From Ectopseudomonas oleovorans (GTDB taxonomy: Bacteria; Pseudomonadota; Gammaproteobacteria; Pseudomonadales; Pseudomonadaceae): DNA of 36,856 bases. Shown piece after piece: positions 1 to 7,623 of the stretch. How positions within the stretch are numbered: the first letter of the stretch is position 1; each line of letters opens with the position of its first letter. The notes beneath the pieces were generated by a model. That model did no database searches. It saw nothing but the letters and a program-made list of their open reading frames with translations, and was not told the DNA's origin. Both the position numbers and the translations under genes were made by a program. Where the stretch lies: NCBI RefSeq assembly GCF_003052605.1, contig NZ_QASO01000003.1:1-36856 (forward strand), written 5' to 3'.

Positions 1-172
1 TGCATGGCTGCATGTGGCAGGTCTTCAACAGCTGAACTGGGACAGCGAGGGAGTGGGTTCAAAAGCAGCTGCGCTGGTAGACTTATCCACAGTTGCTGGT
101 AACAAAATCAGCAATCCGCCCTGGGTCAAATTTCAATCGGCAGGGTGGGTCAATTTTCCATCAGCGCCAACA
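1..172. mobile_element. IS21-family element end (remnant)
   Basis: The stretch at about 120-172 reads, on the minus strand, TGTTGGCGCTGATGGAAAAT followed by TGACCCA, and then a second copy of the motif GATNNAAATTTGACCCA. Ends starting TGTTGGCGC with repeated AAATTTGACCCA-like motifs are typical of IS21-family termini. The outer tip would be near 172. No istA or istB coding can be recognised in 1-120, so either the transposase genes lie left of the window or only a scar remains. No target duplication can be checked because the other end is not visible. Confidence 0.55.
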
Positions 173-292
173 ATGAAGAGCACTGGAGGTCGAAAATCAA
201 CCTATGGAGTTGGGTACAGCTAACATAGCTCCATCCAACCGCAAAGTTCTCAACGCTTATTCTATCCCGCGTTCTATACCAAGGAGCATAAC

Positions 293-1507
293 GTGGCAAA
301 CATAATTAAATTGCCTTTTTTAGCTTTAACACTGAGTCTGCTGGCAGCTTGTTCGGAGCAAGAGATCACCCGTGCCGAAGTGCGTGATATTAATGGCCTT
401 GCCTACAAATTCGGGGAAACTGACCCATTCACTGGGATTGTCAAAGAAAACAGAATGGTGTCAGGTATTCTGACTCCATATTTCAATTGCGTCAGCCGCT
501 ACAGCGAGGGAAAGCTTGATGGGCTAACGACATGTTTTGGAAAAACCGGCGCGAAAGAATTTGAGGTCAGCTTTGCAGCAGGAAAGCGCCAAGGTACTGA
601 AACAGGTTGGTACCCCAGTGGTGAGGTTGCCTACGAGATCAACTGGCAAGCGGATCTTAAGCATGGCGTGCAGCGTAGCTATGATGAAAAGACCGGTAAG
701 CTGGTTTCTGAATCACATGCGATAGCCGGCCAGGCCGAAGGTCGGGAGCGTCGATGGGAACCTGGTACCGATACCTTGTTGACTGACCTCGAGTGGCACA
801 ACGGCAAACAGACCGGATTCACTATCGATCAGGAACGCGAGCTTCACTTTAAGAATGGAGAGCTCCACGGGACGACCAAAGCCTATTCATTTGAAGAGGG
901 CCAACGATATCTAAGCAGGCAAGAACAGTGGAATGAGGGCAAGCATGTCGGTACCCATACGACTTGGGATATCGATGGAAATGTCATCACCGAATATGTC
1001 TATAACGACGACAGCGTGGTTCAGTCCCGCCTGTTCCAGAAATGGGAGGGGCAGCACGTCATAGAGCGTGAGATGCGCGTTAATGTCGACCAAAATCCAG
1101 ATGCGGATGCCGCCTCCATGCCGCTGGATGGTTTGCATAAGTATTGTAAACCGGCCTACTTCTGCTACGAGGTTATTTGGAGCAGGGGGGTACCACAATC
1201 AGGCACCCTTGAGCTGGTTGATCCAGAGACGGGCAAGCTGCTGATGAGCTATACCGGAACTCCGTCAGCCGATGGCGCCACTTTGCTGAAAAACGGTGTT
1301 GAGCGTTTCCATGATGGCGGTTTGGGGCCGGTCATGAGTGTCACCTGGGTTAACGGGGCCGCGACAGAGATCAAGGAGTTAAGGCGCACGCCTGAAGGGC
1401 TGGCGCTAGTCGATAGCACGGACACCAGCTCTGCAAAGCCTGATTTCTTCAGGATCAGTGGCTTCCCAATGCCTATGCATCGCTATCGCGAGGCGCCCTT
1501 CCATTAG
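293..1507 (+). CDS. MORN/YwqK-like repeat lipoprotein
   Basis: Predicted outer-membrane or periplasmic lipoprotein of 404 aa. The start is GTG at 293, with AAGGAG at 281-286. The N-terminus is a lipoprotein signal with lipobox LLAAC, so Cys20 should be lipidated. The body contains repeats of the form 'G.l.G....y...G....e..y..G...G', for example DGLTTCFGKTGAKEFEVSF and HGVQRSYDEKTGKLVSES. These match the MORN_2-like repeats of proteins often labelled 'YwqK family antitoxin'. That label comes from the family, and nothing here shows antitoxin activity. It is followed by a hairpin terminator and stands alone. An immunity or surface-exposed scaffold role is possible but unproven. Confidence 0.75.
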   Translation: MANIIKLPFLALTLSLLAACSEQEITRAEVRDINGLAYKFGETDPFTGIVKENRMVSGILTPYFNCVSRYSEGKLDGLTTCFGKTGAKEFEVSFAAGKRQGTETGWYPSGEVAYEINWQADLKHGVQRSYDEKTGKLVSESHAIAGQAEGRERRWEPGTDTLLTDLEWHNGKQTGFTIDQERELHFKNGELHGTTKAYSFEEGQRYLSRQEQWNEGKHVGTHTTWDIDGNVITEYVYNDDSVVQSRLFQKWEGQHVIEREMRVNVDQNPDADAASMPLDGLHKYCKPAYFCYEVIWSRGVPQSGTLELVDPETGKLLMSYTGTPSADGATLLKNGVERFHDGGLGPVMSVTWVNGAATEIKELRRTPEGLALVDSTDTSSAKPDFFRISGFPMPMHRYREAPFH

Positions 1508-1543
1508 GCCCACCATGACCGGCCTACAGCAGTCATCTATTCA

Positions 1544-1569
1544 GGGCGCCTCGCAAGAGCGCCCTTTTC
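1544..1569 (+). terminator. Rho-independent terminator after the MORN lipoprotein gene
   Basis: The stem GGGCGC (1544-1549) pairs with GCGCCC (1559-1564) around a 9-nt loop and is followed by TTTT. It lies 37 nt after the stop codon at 1507. Confidence 0.75.
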
Positions 1570-1951
1570 GTATATGCTAGGGTTGGTCTGGCAGGCTTTA
1601 GCGTTTGCTTGATGGGAGCTTATGGATCTTCCAACTATGCGACCTGACCAACCTCACCTCAATTACACGTGTGACTTAAACGCAGTCGCGTTCCTCAATC
1701 CTCGACCGAATCCAAGTGATTATTTAGATTTTGATCCAGTCAAAACTTCGCCGCGCCAGAGGGAAAAACTGCGGAAACTCGCCTGAGCCGATAAACTTGT
1801 AGATCGTTGATCTGGCAAGCCCGCATAGGTAGCCAACCAACATGCAGCCACCGTCTCTATAACGCGAACACAATTAGCTACGCCTGGCTCGTCGAAATAA
1901 CGGCATTTTGTGATAACATTTTTTCTCTTGACCCAGTGAATATTGAGCATC
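1570..1951. other. Gene-poor stretch holding an AlpA-like relic
   Basis: No convincing intact gene is seen here. The minus strand carries a decayed AlpA-type fragment (listed separately). A 54-codon plus-strand frame at 1622-1786 overlaps that relic antisense and is not called. The right end is the leader of the gene starting at 1952. Confidence 0.5.
1724..1843 (-). pseudogene. AlpA-family phage/island regulator fragment
   Basis: The minus-strand frame from 1843 to the stop at 1726-1724 reads MLVGYLCGLARSTIYKFIGS and continues GEFPQFFPLARRSFDWIKI. The core 'GLARSTIYKFI..GEFPQ' matches the winged-helix signature of AlpA/CP4-57-type regulators (typically GLSRSTIYR.I..GEFPKP..L...V.W). It is only 39 aa with no ribosome binding site. 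The N-terminal part is degenerate and the last helix (E.xxWI) is missing, so it is probably a relic. AlpA-type genes normally control excision of prophages and integrative islands, so the fragment suggests an old mobile element here. The integrase is not in the window. Confidence 0.55.
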
Positions 1952-2902
1952 ATGAAGAGCCTCCCTATCAGCTTTTTCAGCATATTTATAGCATCCTTGC
2001 CGAGCTATTCGGCTATGGCCAACACTGAAAAACAAGCAGTCGAGAATTTCAATAGAGAGACAGGAGAGCTTTATTGGGAGCTTGATAGTGAGGTTAGGCT
2101 CAGATACATCCCTATATGCAAAACCGTCACAGATGACTTCGACACACTCAATGAAATCATCCATGAGATTGATATTTTCTCCATTCTAGATTGGGGTGGC
2201 CCATACACCATAAGCTGCAACAAAAGAGGATTACGGGTTGCATATGCCTTGCGCGAAGATGAGTTGTTTCCCGAAGTCTACTCGAAAGGCATAACAATAA
2301 ATGATAAAAAATTAGAATATTACTCAGAGAGATTCGGTGCGATCAAGAGCAGCTCAGACTCGGATAATTATCAAAATATTTATGCCGCACTGAAAACCAA
2401 CAAACCAATAGTCGCCGCAGTTTATAAAAATAAGTATTTTGATCTATCGGCTAGGGCTTACGGAAATACTGAAGAGCCAGAAGTTAAAGTCATTATCAAT
2501 GCATCCAACCTAGATGAGGCGGATAGAATCAGCGAGAAATTGGCGGAAGCGGAAGCCAAGCAGAGGAATGACGAGATTTATCATAAGTACTGGGCGGTGC
2601 TATTTTTAAATTCTGCGCTATTGTCTTTTTTTGCCCTTGGATTGTTTTTAATTCGGCACTGGGTTTGGCGCACGTCAAAATCCGCCTACGGAATAGGATC
2701 TGCCGTAACAGCCAAGGCCAAGTCAATGATACATGGTTTATTATGTGCAATTAAGCCAGAGAGATCCACGATAATTAAGACTGACAACCTCAAGCCTTAT
2801 TCTGTTGCCGACGAATTGCTCAAGTGGACGCAACTGAAGGATGCCGGCGTTGTGTCTGAAGCAGAGTTCCAAGAAGCTCGAGATAAAATCATGAGGAAAT
2901 AG
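1952..2902 (+). CDS. Exported/membrane protein with C-terminal SHOCT domain
   Basis: Protein of 316 aa. I prefer ATG 1952 over the upstream in-frame TTG at 1943 because it gives a clean signal sequence (MKSLPISFFSIFIASLPSYS, then AMA). A periplasmic region of about 190 aa without recognised motifs follows. Next comes one membrane segment (about WAVLFLNSALLSFFALGLFL, followed by a basic RHWVWR edge), then a cytoplasmic linker. The last 30 residues (LLKWTQLKDAGVVSEAEFQE...) form a SHOCT motif, a short helical oligomerisation/binding module. Base use is A+T-rich: a hand count of 2281-2340 gives 19 of 60 G+C, against roughly 60% in the core genes. This supports horizontal origin. Function is unknown. 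Confidence 0.7.
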   Translation: MKSLPISFFSIFIASLPSYSAMANTEKQAVENFNRETGELYWELDSEVRLRYIPICKTVTDDFDTLNEIIHEIDIFSILDWGGPYTISCNKRGLRVAYALREDELFPEVYSKGITINDKKLEYYSERFGAIKSSSDSDNYQNIYAALKTNKPIVAAVYKNKYFDLSARAYGNTEEPEVKVIINASNLDEADRISEKLAEAEAKQRNDEIYHKYWAVLFLNSALLSFFALGLFLIRHWVWRTSKSAYGIGSAVTAKAKSMIHGLLCAIKPERSTIIKTDNLKPYSVADELLKWTQLKDAGVVSEAEFQEARDKIMRK

Positions 2903-3226
2903 AAAGTACGATATATCAATTTATGATTGAGGCGGCTTCTACCCCCCTAGGAAGACATAATTAGGCCATAAATGGAAGCGTGCCGCATTGCCGGTTCTTA
3001 CCTTAAGTGGGGGCGCCACATATCGATCTGATCGACCGGGTCTCGTAGAGACCTATATACCGCTTGGCGAGGCTCTCAGCCTGGGGCAGACCAGCCTGCT
3101 TTGGGGTGACTTCTCTTCTTAGCCAACGACAGTGCCCTGACCAGTTTTTGTCTGTGATGATCGTATAAAAAACGGGCTAAGGCAGATAGTTTCGAACATT
3201 GACATGGGCGGTGCATTTTTATACAT
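2903..3226. other. Intergenic region, nothing recognised
   Basis: This stretch lies between the SHOCT gene and the convergent unknown ORF. I see no open frame of substance with a ribosome binding site, no RNA gene and no clear repeat. Some frames are open over short stretches but resemble no family I can name. Confidence 0.5.
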
Positions 3227-3250
3227 GCTTTTTATTTTAAAACAAAAAGC
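3227..3250. terminator. A+T-rich palindrome between convergent genes
   Basis: GCTTTTTATTTT at 3227-3238 is complementary to AAAACAAAAAGC at 3239-3250 with one mismatch. It lies 29 nt past the stop of the minus-strand ORF and about 325 nt past the plus-strand gene. The U/A-rich arms could end transcription from either side, most likely for the minus-strand gene. Confidence 0.45.
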
Positions 3251-3278
3251 CCAGCCCCTGCAGTAAACCAAGTAAAGC

Positions 3279-4058
3279 CTACTCGCCAACTTCGTCTCTT
3301 AAAGACCAGCCAGCCGTATATAAAATATGGCCAGACGAAAAAGTCCTCGGATTGGTGGGCTCATCCAAAATTACAGACTCCCTTCTTACCGCTTTGGTCT
3401 TAAAATTGCTCTCAATGCCAAGACCTATTTTTTTTATATCTTTGTAAGGATTGTCAAGCACTTGCCGCTGGCGCTTTTGCCTCCTTATATGAAGATCAAC
3501 TACGTTGTATGGAAATAAGTCTCTTGCCAGCCGCCTTCTTGCGAGAATAGTAGAGTTTATTTCTTGCTGGTATATTTTAATTCTGAGTTTTTCTTGATGT
3601 ATTGCATCGCCCTGCAATTGCATCAGAATCTTTACTATGGAGTTGATACCATTGCTGATGGACTTTCCAGCATTCTTTCTTTTCGCTATCCAGGCAAACT
3701 CTTTTTGCAATACAGCTAAGCTTGCTGAAGCGAGCCACCCTGAGCCCTTAGTGTATTGCTTCAAAAACCAAAACTTCCTCGCCAGATCGTCAAGTCCTGC
3801 AGATAATTGGATGCTCTGTGAAAGCTCTTTCTTGGTGACGGTTGTCTTATGTAGTGTTTCAGGTATTGGCATTTCGGCTATCGTGATTTTTTCAATTAGA
3901 GCATAGACATGTTCAAGGACCCACTCCCCCTGAGTCTCCTTCTCTAATATCTCATTATATTCTTTCGAAAAAAGCGCGCCAAACTGTTTTTTGATGCCGA
4001 CATGATTGACGAAATCTTTGAAATGTTTAGGTAGGTGACCGGCTTCTTCCTTAATCAT
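3279..4058 (-). CDS. Unrecognised basic protein, probably 5'-truncated
   Basis: 259 aa from ATG 4058, which has AAGGGG six bases upstream. I recognise no family. The protein is soluble, rich in Lys, Arg and Ile/Leu, probably mostly helical in its first 180 residues, and has a basic stretch (LHIRRQKRQRQ) about 70 residues from the end. The reading frame stays open upstream to 4163. The extra residues (KKRWKLFSRQYLKELAASLS, then KIDSTDQSLTKGLW) look like real protein although no ATG or GTG precedes them. The opening stops where the IS3 remnant begins, so the original N-terminus was probably lost to that insertion. G+C is low: 18 of 60 at 3541-3600 by hand count. It may be an orphaned island or defence gene. 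Confidence 0.6.
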   Translation of the reverse strand: MIKEEAGHLPKHFKDFVNHVGIKKQFGALFSKEYNEILEKETQGEWVLEHVYALIEKITIAEMPIPETLHKTTVTKKELSQSIQLSAGLDDLARKFWFLKQYTKGSGWLASASLAVLQKEFAWIAKRKNAGKSISNGINSIVKILMQLQGDAIHQEKLRIKIYQQEINSTILARRRLARDLFPYNVVDLHIRRQKRQRQVLDNPYKDIKKIGLGIESNFKTKAVRRESVILDEPTNPRTFSSGHILYTAGWSLRDEVGE

Positions 4059-4195
4059 CCACAACCCCTTTGTCAAACTCTGGTCAGTTGAATCTATTTT
4101 ACTCAGGCTGGCAGCCAGCTCTTTCAGATACTGTCGAGAGAAAAGCTTCCACCTCTTCTTATTTTACAATATAAACTGTTCTGTTCCGGAACTAG

Positions 4196-4656
4196 TGGAC
4201 AGGTAGTTAAGAGCTACTGCGTGCATTTTTACGCTCTAACTCCATCGGACTAAGATAGCCCAACGTCTAGTGGCGGCGGCGGTGATTGTAAAAGCGGATG
4301 TAGACGAACAGGTCGGTTTTCGCCTCCTTGTAGCTGGCGTAGCGCGTCAGATACACCCGCTCGGTCTTTAGCGAACGGAAGAAGCTCTCCATCGCAGCGT
4401 CCCAGCAGTTTCCCGGACATGAATGGCTGAGCACAATCCGATGGCGCCGCAGCAAGGCCTGGTAGACGTAGGCACAGTATTGGCTGCCACGATCCGAGTG
4501 CAACAGTACCTCCGCTTGTGGTTGGCGGCGTGCCACAGCCGTGTCCAGCGCAGCATTCACTAAGGCTTGCTGCATGCGATGGCGCATCGCCCAGCCGACG
4601 ACGGCGCGTGAATAGAGAGTGCTCCAAGTCAGAACGCACCTGGAGCACTGAGTCAT
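4196..4656 (-). pseudogene. IS3-family transposase orfB remnant
   Basis: The minus-strand frame keeps the C-terminal half of an rve-type DDE transposase: YSRAVVGWAM, then LLHSDRGSQY (second catalytic Asp), CWDAAMESFFRSLKTE (catalytic Glu) and YNHRRRH. The frame then hits TAG at 4269-4267, but reading through gives TLGYLSPMELERKNARSS, exactly the usual IS3 OrfB tail after 'HRRRHQ'. The Gln codon has therefore become an amber stop. The N-terminal half with the first catalytic Asp, and all of orfA, are missing upstream of about 4625. The outer IS end is probably near 4190-4200 and its exact limit is uncertain. The element cannot be active. Confidence 0.8.
4619..4650. repeat. Inverted repeat at the IS3 remnant/res junction
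   Basis: AGTGCTCCA and its complement TGGAGCACT flank a 14-nt spacer. The pair sits where the transposase homology stops, about 35 nt beyond the res stop codon. It may mark a deletion joint, the end of another element, or a terminator stem for res (no T-run follows). Confidence 0.45.
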
Positions 4657-4684
4657 TCGGGCCGATTGCCTAGCCCTGCGCCTT

Positions 4685-7453
4685 TCAGCCAGCCACCGAT
4701 ACCGGCGCCTTCACCTCAAACCGCAGATAGTCCATCAGCCGCTTCGCCTCGGTTACTTCGCTGTGCGGGATCAGCAGGTACTTCCAGGGCTTGCCGCCGA
4801 CGCTCTGCGCGTAGTCGGAGGCATGCTTGGCCCACTGTGCAGCGGCAGCGGCCTTGGCCTGCACTTCCTGGGTTTCCAGGTCGCTGGCAGCCTTGGTTTC
4901 GGCGAGGAAGATGCAGCTGTCAGTCTCCACCACGAAGTCCGGCACATACTCCGGCTGCTCGGCACCGAGCTTGTAGAAGATCTGGAACTGCCCCTTGGCT
5001 GGCTTGAACCACTTCAGGGCCTCGCGCTCAAGGATCACGGCAAAGCGCCGCTCGGTGTCCGAATCGAACTTCTGCAGCGGGTACAGGCAGCGGGTGAAGC
5101 CGCCGAACAGCATCTGCTTGATCCGGCTGGTCTCGGTGACTGTTTCGCGCACGCGGTGTACCGGCTGGTTGGCCGCTACCGTGTAGTTGCAGGGCTTGAG
5201 CTCGGTGAAGCCGCGGCTGACCTTGACCTCATAGCCACTGGCCTCTTCCCAGAAGTGCTTGTGCATTTCTGCATGGATCAGGCGGGCCAGATCCGCACCG
5301 TGGGTATCGAGGATCTCGTGCAGCTCGCTTTCGGCGTAGTTCTGCTTCTGGTAGTGGGCCACCGCCTGCCCGGCCAGGTTGTAGAGCAGTTCGGCCTGGG
5401 TGAAGTAATCCACGTCATCGAAGTCGATCAGCTTCTTGACGATGTAGTCCTCCAGGCGCTTCTCGCGAATGCCGCTTTCGCGGCTCAAGGTGGACTGCTT
5501 GCTGGTGCGCAGCTCCTGCACGAGAAGCTCGCGCTGGCCCGGCTGGTAGTTGGGCAGATCGCCCAGCGTGAACGGGTGGTAGCCCGAGGTTACCTCGCCG
5601 GTCGGCACTACCGTGATGCGCGGAATATCGATGGTCTGCTGAACCACCACTTCGGTGGTCTTGGCCACCACATCATCCAGATTCAGCTCAGGTGCATTCG
5701 CGTCCTGGCCTTCCAGCAGCGAGCCCTGCTGGGGCTTGAGGCGCTCGGCGACTTCGGCCTTGATCTGCTCCTGTACCTCTTTCTTCAGCAGATCCTTGCT
5801 GCTCGGCACCAGATCACGGCGAGCTTCATACTGGCCGATCACCTCCATCACCACACGGGCAGCCTGCTTCTCCGCTTCGGTGGTGAAAATCGGCGCAGGC
5901 TTCGGTGTTTCAGCATTCGCACCGGCACTGCTTACCTCACCAGGCTTGCTCCCCTGCTCAGCAGCCGGCTGCTCTGCACCTTCGCTCAGGCCGAGCATCG
6001 CATGCGCGCCGGACTGCACCTGCACGCTGGTCTTGTTGTCGTCCGCCTTGGGCGCATCGAGGATCACCTGCTTGAGGCGGATCGGCGAATCGCCGCGGTT
6101 GGCCTCGTCGATGATTTCCTGGAACTTGTCGTGGGCGACGATGTTCAGGCGATCCACGGCCTCCACCCCGGTGCGCTTGCCATAGGGCAGGCGCAGGCCG
6201 CGGCCGATGGACTGTTCGATCAGCGTGCGTGCATTGGCGGCCCGCAGAGGGACGATGGTGTACAGGTTGGTAACGTCCCAGCCTTCCTTGAGCATGTTGA
6301 CGTGGATGACGATCTCGGTCGGCTCATCCACGCTTTCCACGGCCAGCAGGCGGGTGATCATTTCCTCTTCATCCTTGCCGCTCTTGCTGGAGTCGACCTG
6401 GATGGCCTTGCCGCGGTAGCGCCCCTCGAAGAAGACATCCGATTCCAGCAATGCCAGCAGTTGCCCGGCATGGGTGGTGTCGCGGGCGATCACCAGCATG
6501 AAGGGCTTCACCACCCTGGCGTCGTTTTCGCGGGCGTAGGTCAGCAGCTCGGCCTTGGTCGCCTCGTGCAGGCGCACGCCGTCCTCCAGCTTGACCCGCT
6601 CCACTTCTTCCGGCGCATGCTGCTTGACGTTGAAGTCGCGCTGGGTGACCACGGCCGGCTCCTTGACGAAGCCGTCTTCGATGGCTCGGGCCAGCGGGTA
6701 GTCCATCACCACGTTCTTGAACGGCACCGGCCCCTTGCTCGACTCTGTGAAGGGCGTGGCGGTCACTTCCAGACCAAACAGTGGCTGAAGCTCGTTGATC
6801 GCCCGCATCCCCGCCTGGGCGCGGTAGCGGTGCGATTCGTCCATCAGCAGCACCAGATCGTCCAGGCTGGCCAGATGGTTGAAATAGCTGTCGCCCAGCA
6901 CTTCGCGCATCCGCTTGATGCGCGGCTCCTTGCCGCCACGCACCTCGGAGCTGATCTTGGCGATGTTGAAGATGTTGATGCGAACCTCGCCGAACAGCTC
7001 ACCGCCGAGGATGTTCTGCTGGTCGTAGTTGTCGCCGGTGATCACCCGCGGCGCGTTGATCGAGAATTCGCCGATGCCCTTGAACACGTACTTGGGCGTG
7101 TTCGGGGTGAAGTCGCTGATCAGCTTGTTGTAGATGGTCAGGTTCGGCGCGAGTACGAAGAAGTTGTTGATCTGGTGCTCAAGGTGCAGATAGGCGATGA
7201 AGGCGCCCATCAGCCGGGTCTTGCCCACACCGGTGGCCAACGCGAAGCACAGCGACGGGAAATCGCGCTCGAAGTCTTCCAGGGTCGGGAACCGGGCCTT
7301 CAGGGTGTCGAGGATGGCCGGTACGTTTTGCGGATGCTTGCGCAGCTCGGGTGCGGCGTCCAGCGCCTGCACCAGCTTGGCCAGCGATTCGGCCTGAGGC
7401 GGGCGCAGCGACAGGCGCCCGGAAACGTGATGTTGAATACGCGAACTGCTCAT
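4685..7453 (-). CDS. res: Type III restriction enzyme Res-like helicase/nuclease
   Basis: 922 aa, ATP-dependent DNA translocase with an endonuclease domain, the cleaving partner of a Mod methyltransferase. Start ATG 7453 (MSSSRIQHHV) has AGGGA upstream; a GTG 51 nt further up has a weaker site. SF2 motifs are visible: Walker A ATGVGKT near residues 73-79, DESH at 205-208, VTATPF, and motif VI QSIGRGLRLP. The C-terminus has a PD-(D/E)xK pattern: PDF with D839, then ETK with E852 and K854. The length is close to that of Type III Res (about 970 aa). It is the last gene of the six-gene minus-strand operon, 170 nt after mod, and a perfect stem-loop lies in that gap. The catalytic residues seem intact, so it should be active. 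Confidence 0.9.
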   Translation of the reverse strand: MSSSRIQHHVSGRLSLRPPQAESLAKLVQALDAAPELRKHPQNVPAILDTLKARFPTLEDFERDFPSLCFALATGVGKTRLMGAFIAYLHLEHQINNFFVLAPNLTIYNKLISDFTPNTPKYVFKGIGEFSINAPRVITGDNYDQQNILGGELFGEVRINIFNIAKISSEVRGGKEPRIKRMREVLGDSYFNHLASLDDLVLLMDESHRYRAQAGMRAINELQPLFGLEVTATPFTESSKGPVPFKNVVMDYPLARAIEDGFVKEPAVVTQRDFNVKQHAPEEVERVKLEDGVRLHEATKAELLTYARENDARVVKPFMLVIARDTTHAGQLLALLESDVFFEGRYRGKAIQVDSSKSGKDEEEMITRLLAVESVDEPTEIVIHVNMLKEGWDVTNLYTIVPLRAANARTLIEQSIGRGLRLPYGKRTGVEAVDRLNIVAHDKFQEIIDEANRGDSPIRLKQVILDAPKADDNKTSVQVQSGAHAMLGLSEGAEQPAAEQGSKPGEVSSAGANAETPKPAPIFTTEAEKQAARVVMEVIGQYEARRDLVPSSKDLLKKEVQEQIKAEVAERLKPQQGSLLEGQDANAPELNLDDVVAKTTEVVVQQTIDIPRITVVPTGEVTSGYHPFTLGDLPNYQPGQRELLVQELRTSKQSTLSRESGIREKRLEDYIVKKLIDFDDVDYFTQAELLYNLAGQAVAHYQKQNYAESELHEILDTHGADLARLIHAEMHKHFWEEASGYEVKVSRGFTELKPCNYTVAANQPVHRVRETVTETSRIKQMLFGGFTRCLYPLQKFDSDTERRFAVILEREALKWFKPAKGQFQIFYKLGAEQPEYVPDFVVETDSCIFLAETKAASDLETQEVQAKAAAAAQWAKHASDYAQSVGGKPWKYLLIPHSEVTEAKRLMDYLRFEVKAPVSVAG

Positions 7454-7560
7454 ACTGCTTTCCCTATGTCCTTGTTCGGCAAGCACGCAGGCTTCCTGTT
7501 TCACTCAATCTGTTTCTCCGGTCGGGCCGCTGCGACTTTCGTGTCGATGCGGCAGCCCCC

Positions 7561-7585
7561 AACCTGTAAGTCGGGCTTACAGGTT
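7561..7585. repeat. Perfect stem-loop in the mod-res gap
   Basis: AACCTGTAAG (7561-7570) and CTTACAGGTT (7576-7585) form a perfect 10-bp stem with a 5-nt loop. On the transcribed minus strand no T-run follows, so it is not a standard terminator. It lies between the mod stop (7624) and the res start (7453), the widest gap in the operon. It could be an RNA processing or attenuation site, or a protein binding site that tunes Res relative to Mod. Confidence 0.6.
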
Positions 7586-7623
7586 GAGACCCCCGACCAG
7601 TCTGATCCGGGCCTGTCGGCTCA

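Noticed and set aside
82..95. ACTTATCCACAG, similar to a DnaA box
   Set aside because: A single box without A+T-rich unwinding region or further boxes is not evidence of an origin.
14..223. 69-codon frame at the left edge
   Set aside because: It reads through the IS21-type end repeats (WVKFQSAGWVNFPSAPT) and has no ribosome site, so it is not a gene.
1622..1786. 54-codon plus-strand frame (MDLPTMRPDQPHLNYTCDLN...)
   Set aside because: It overlaps antisense the AlpA-like relic, its GGGAG is only 3 nt from the ATG, and I see no family resemblance.
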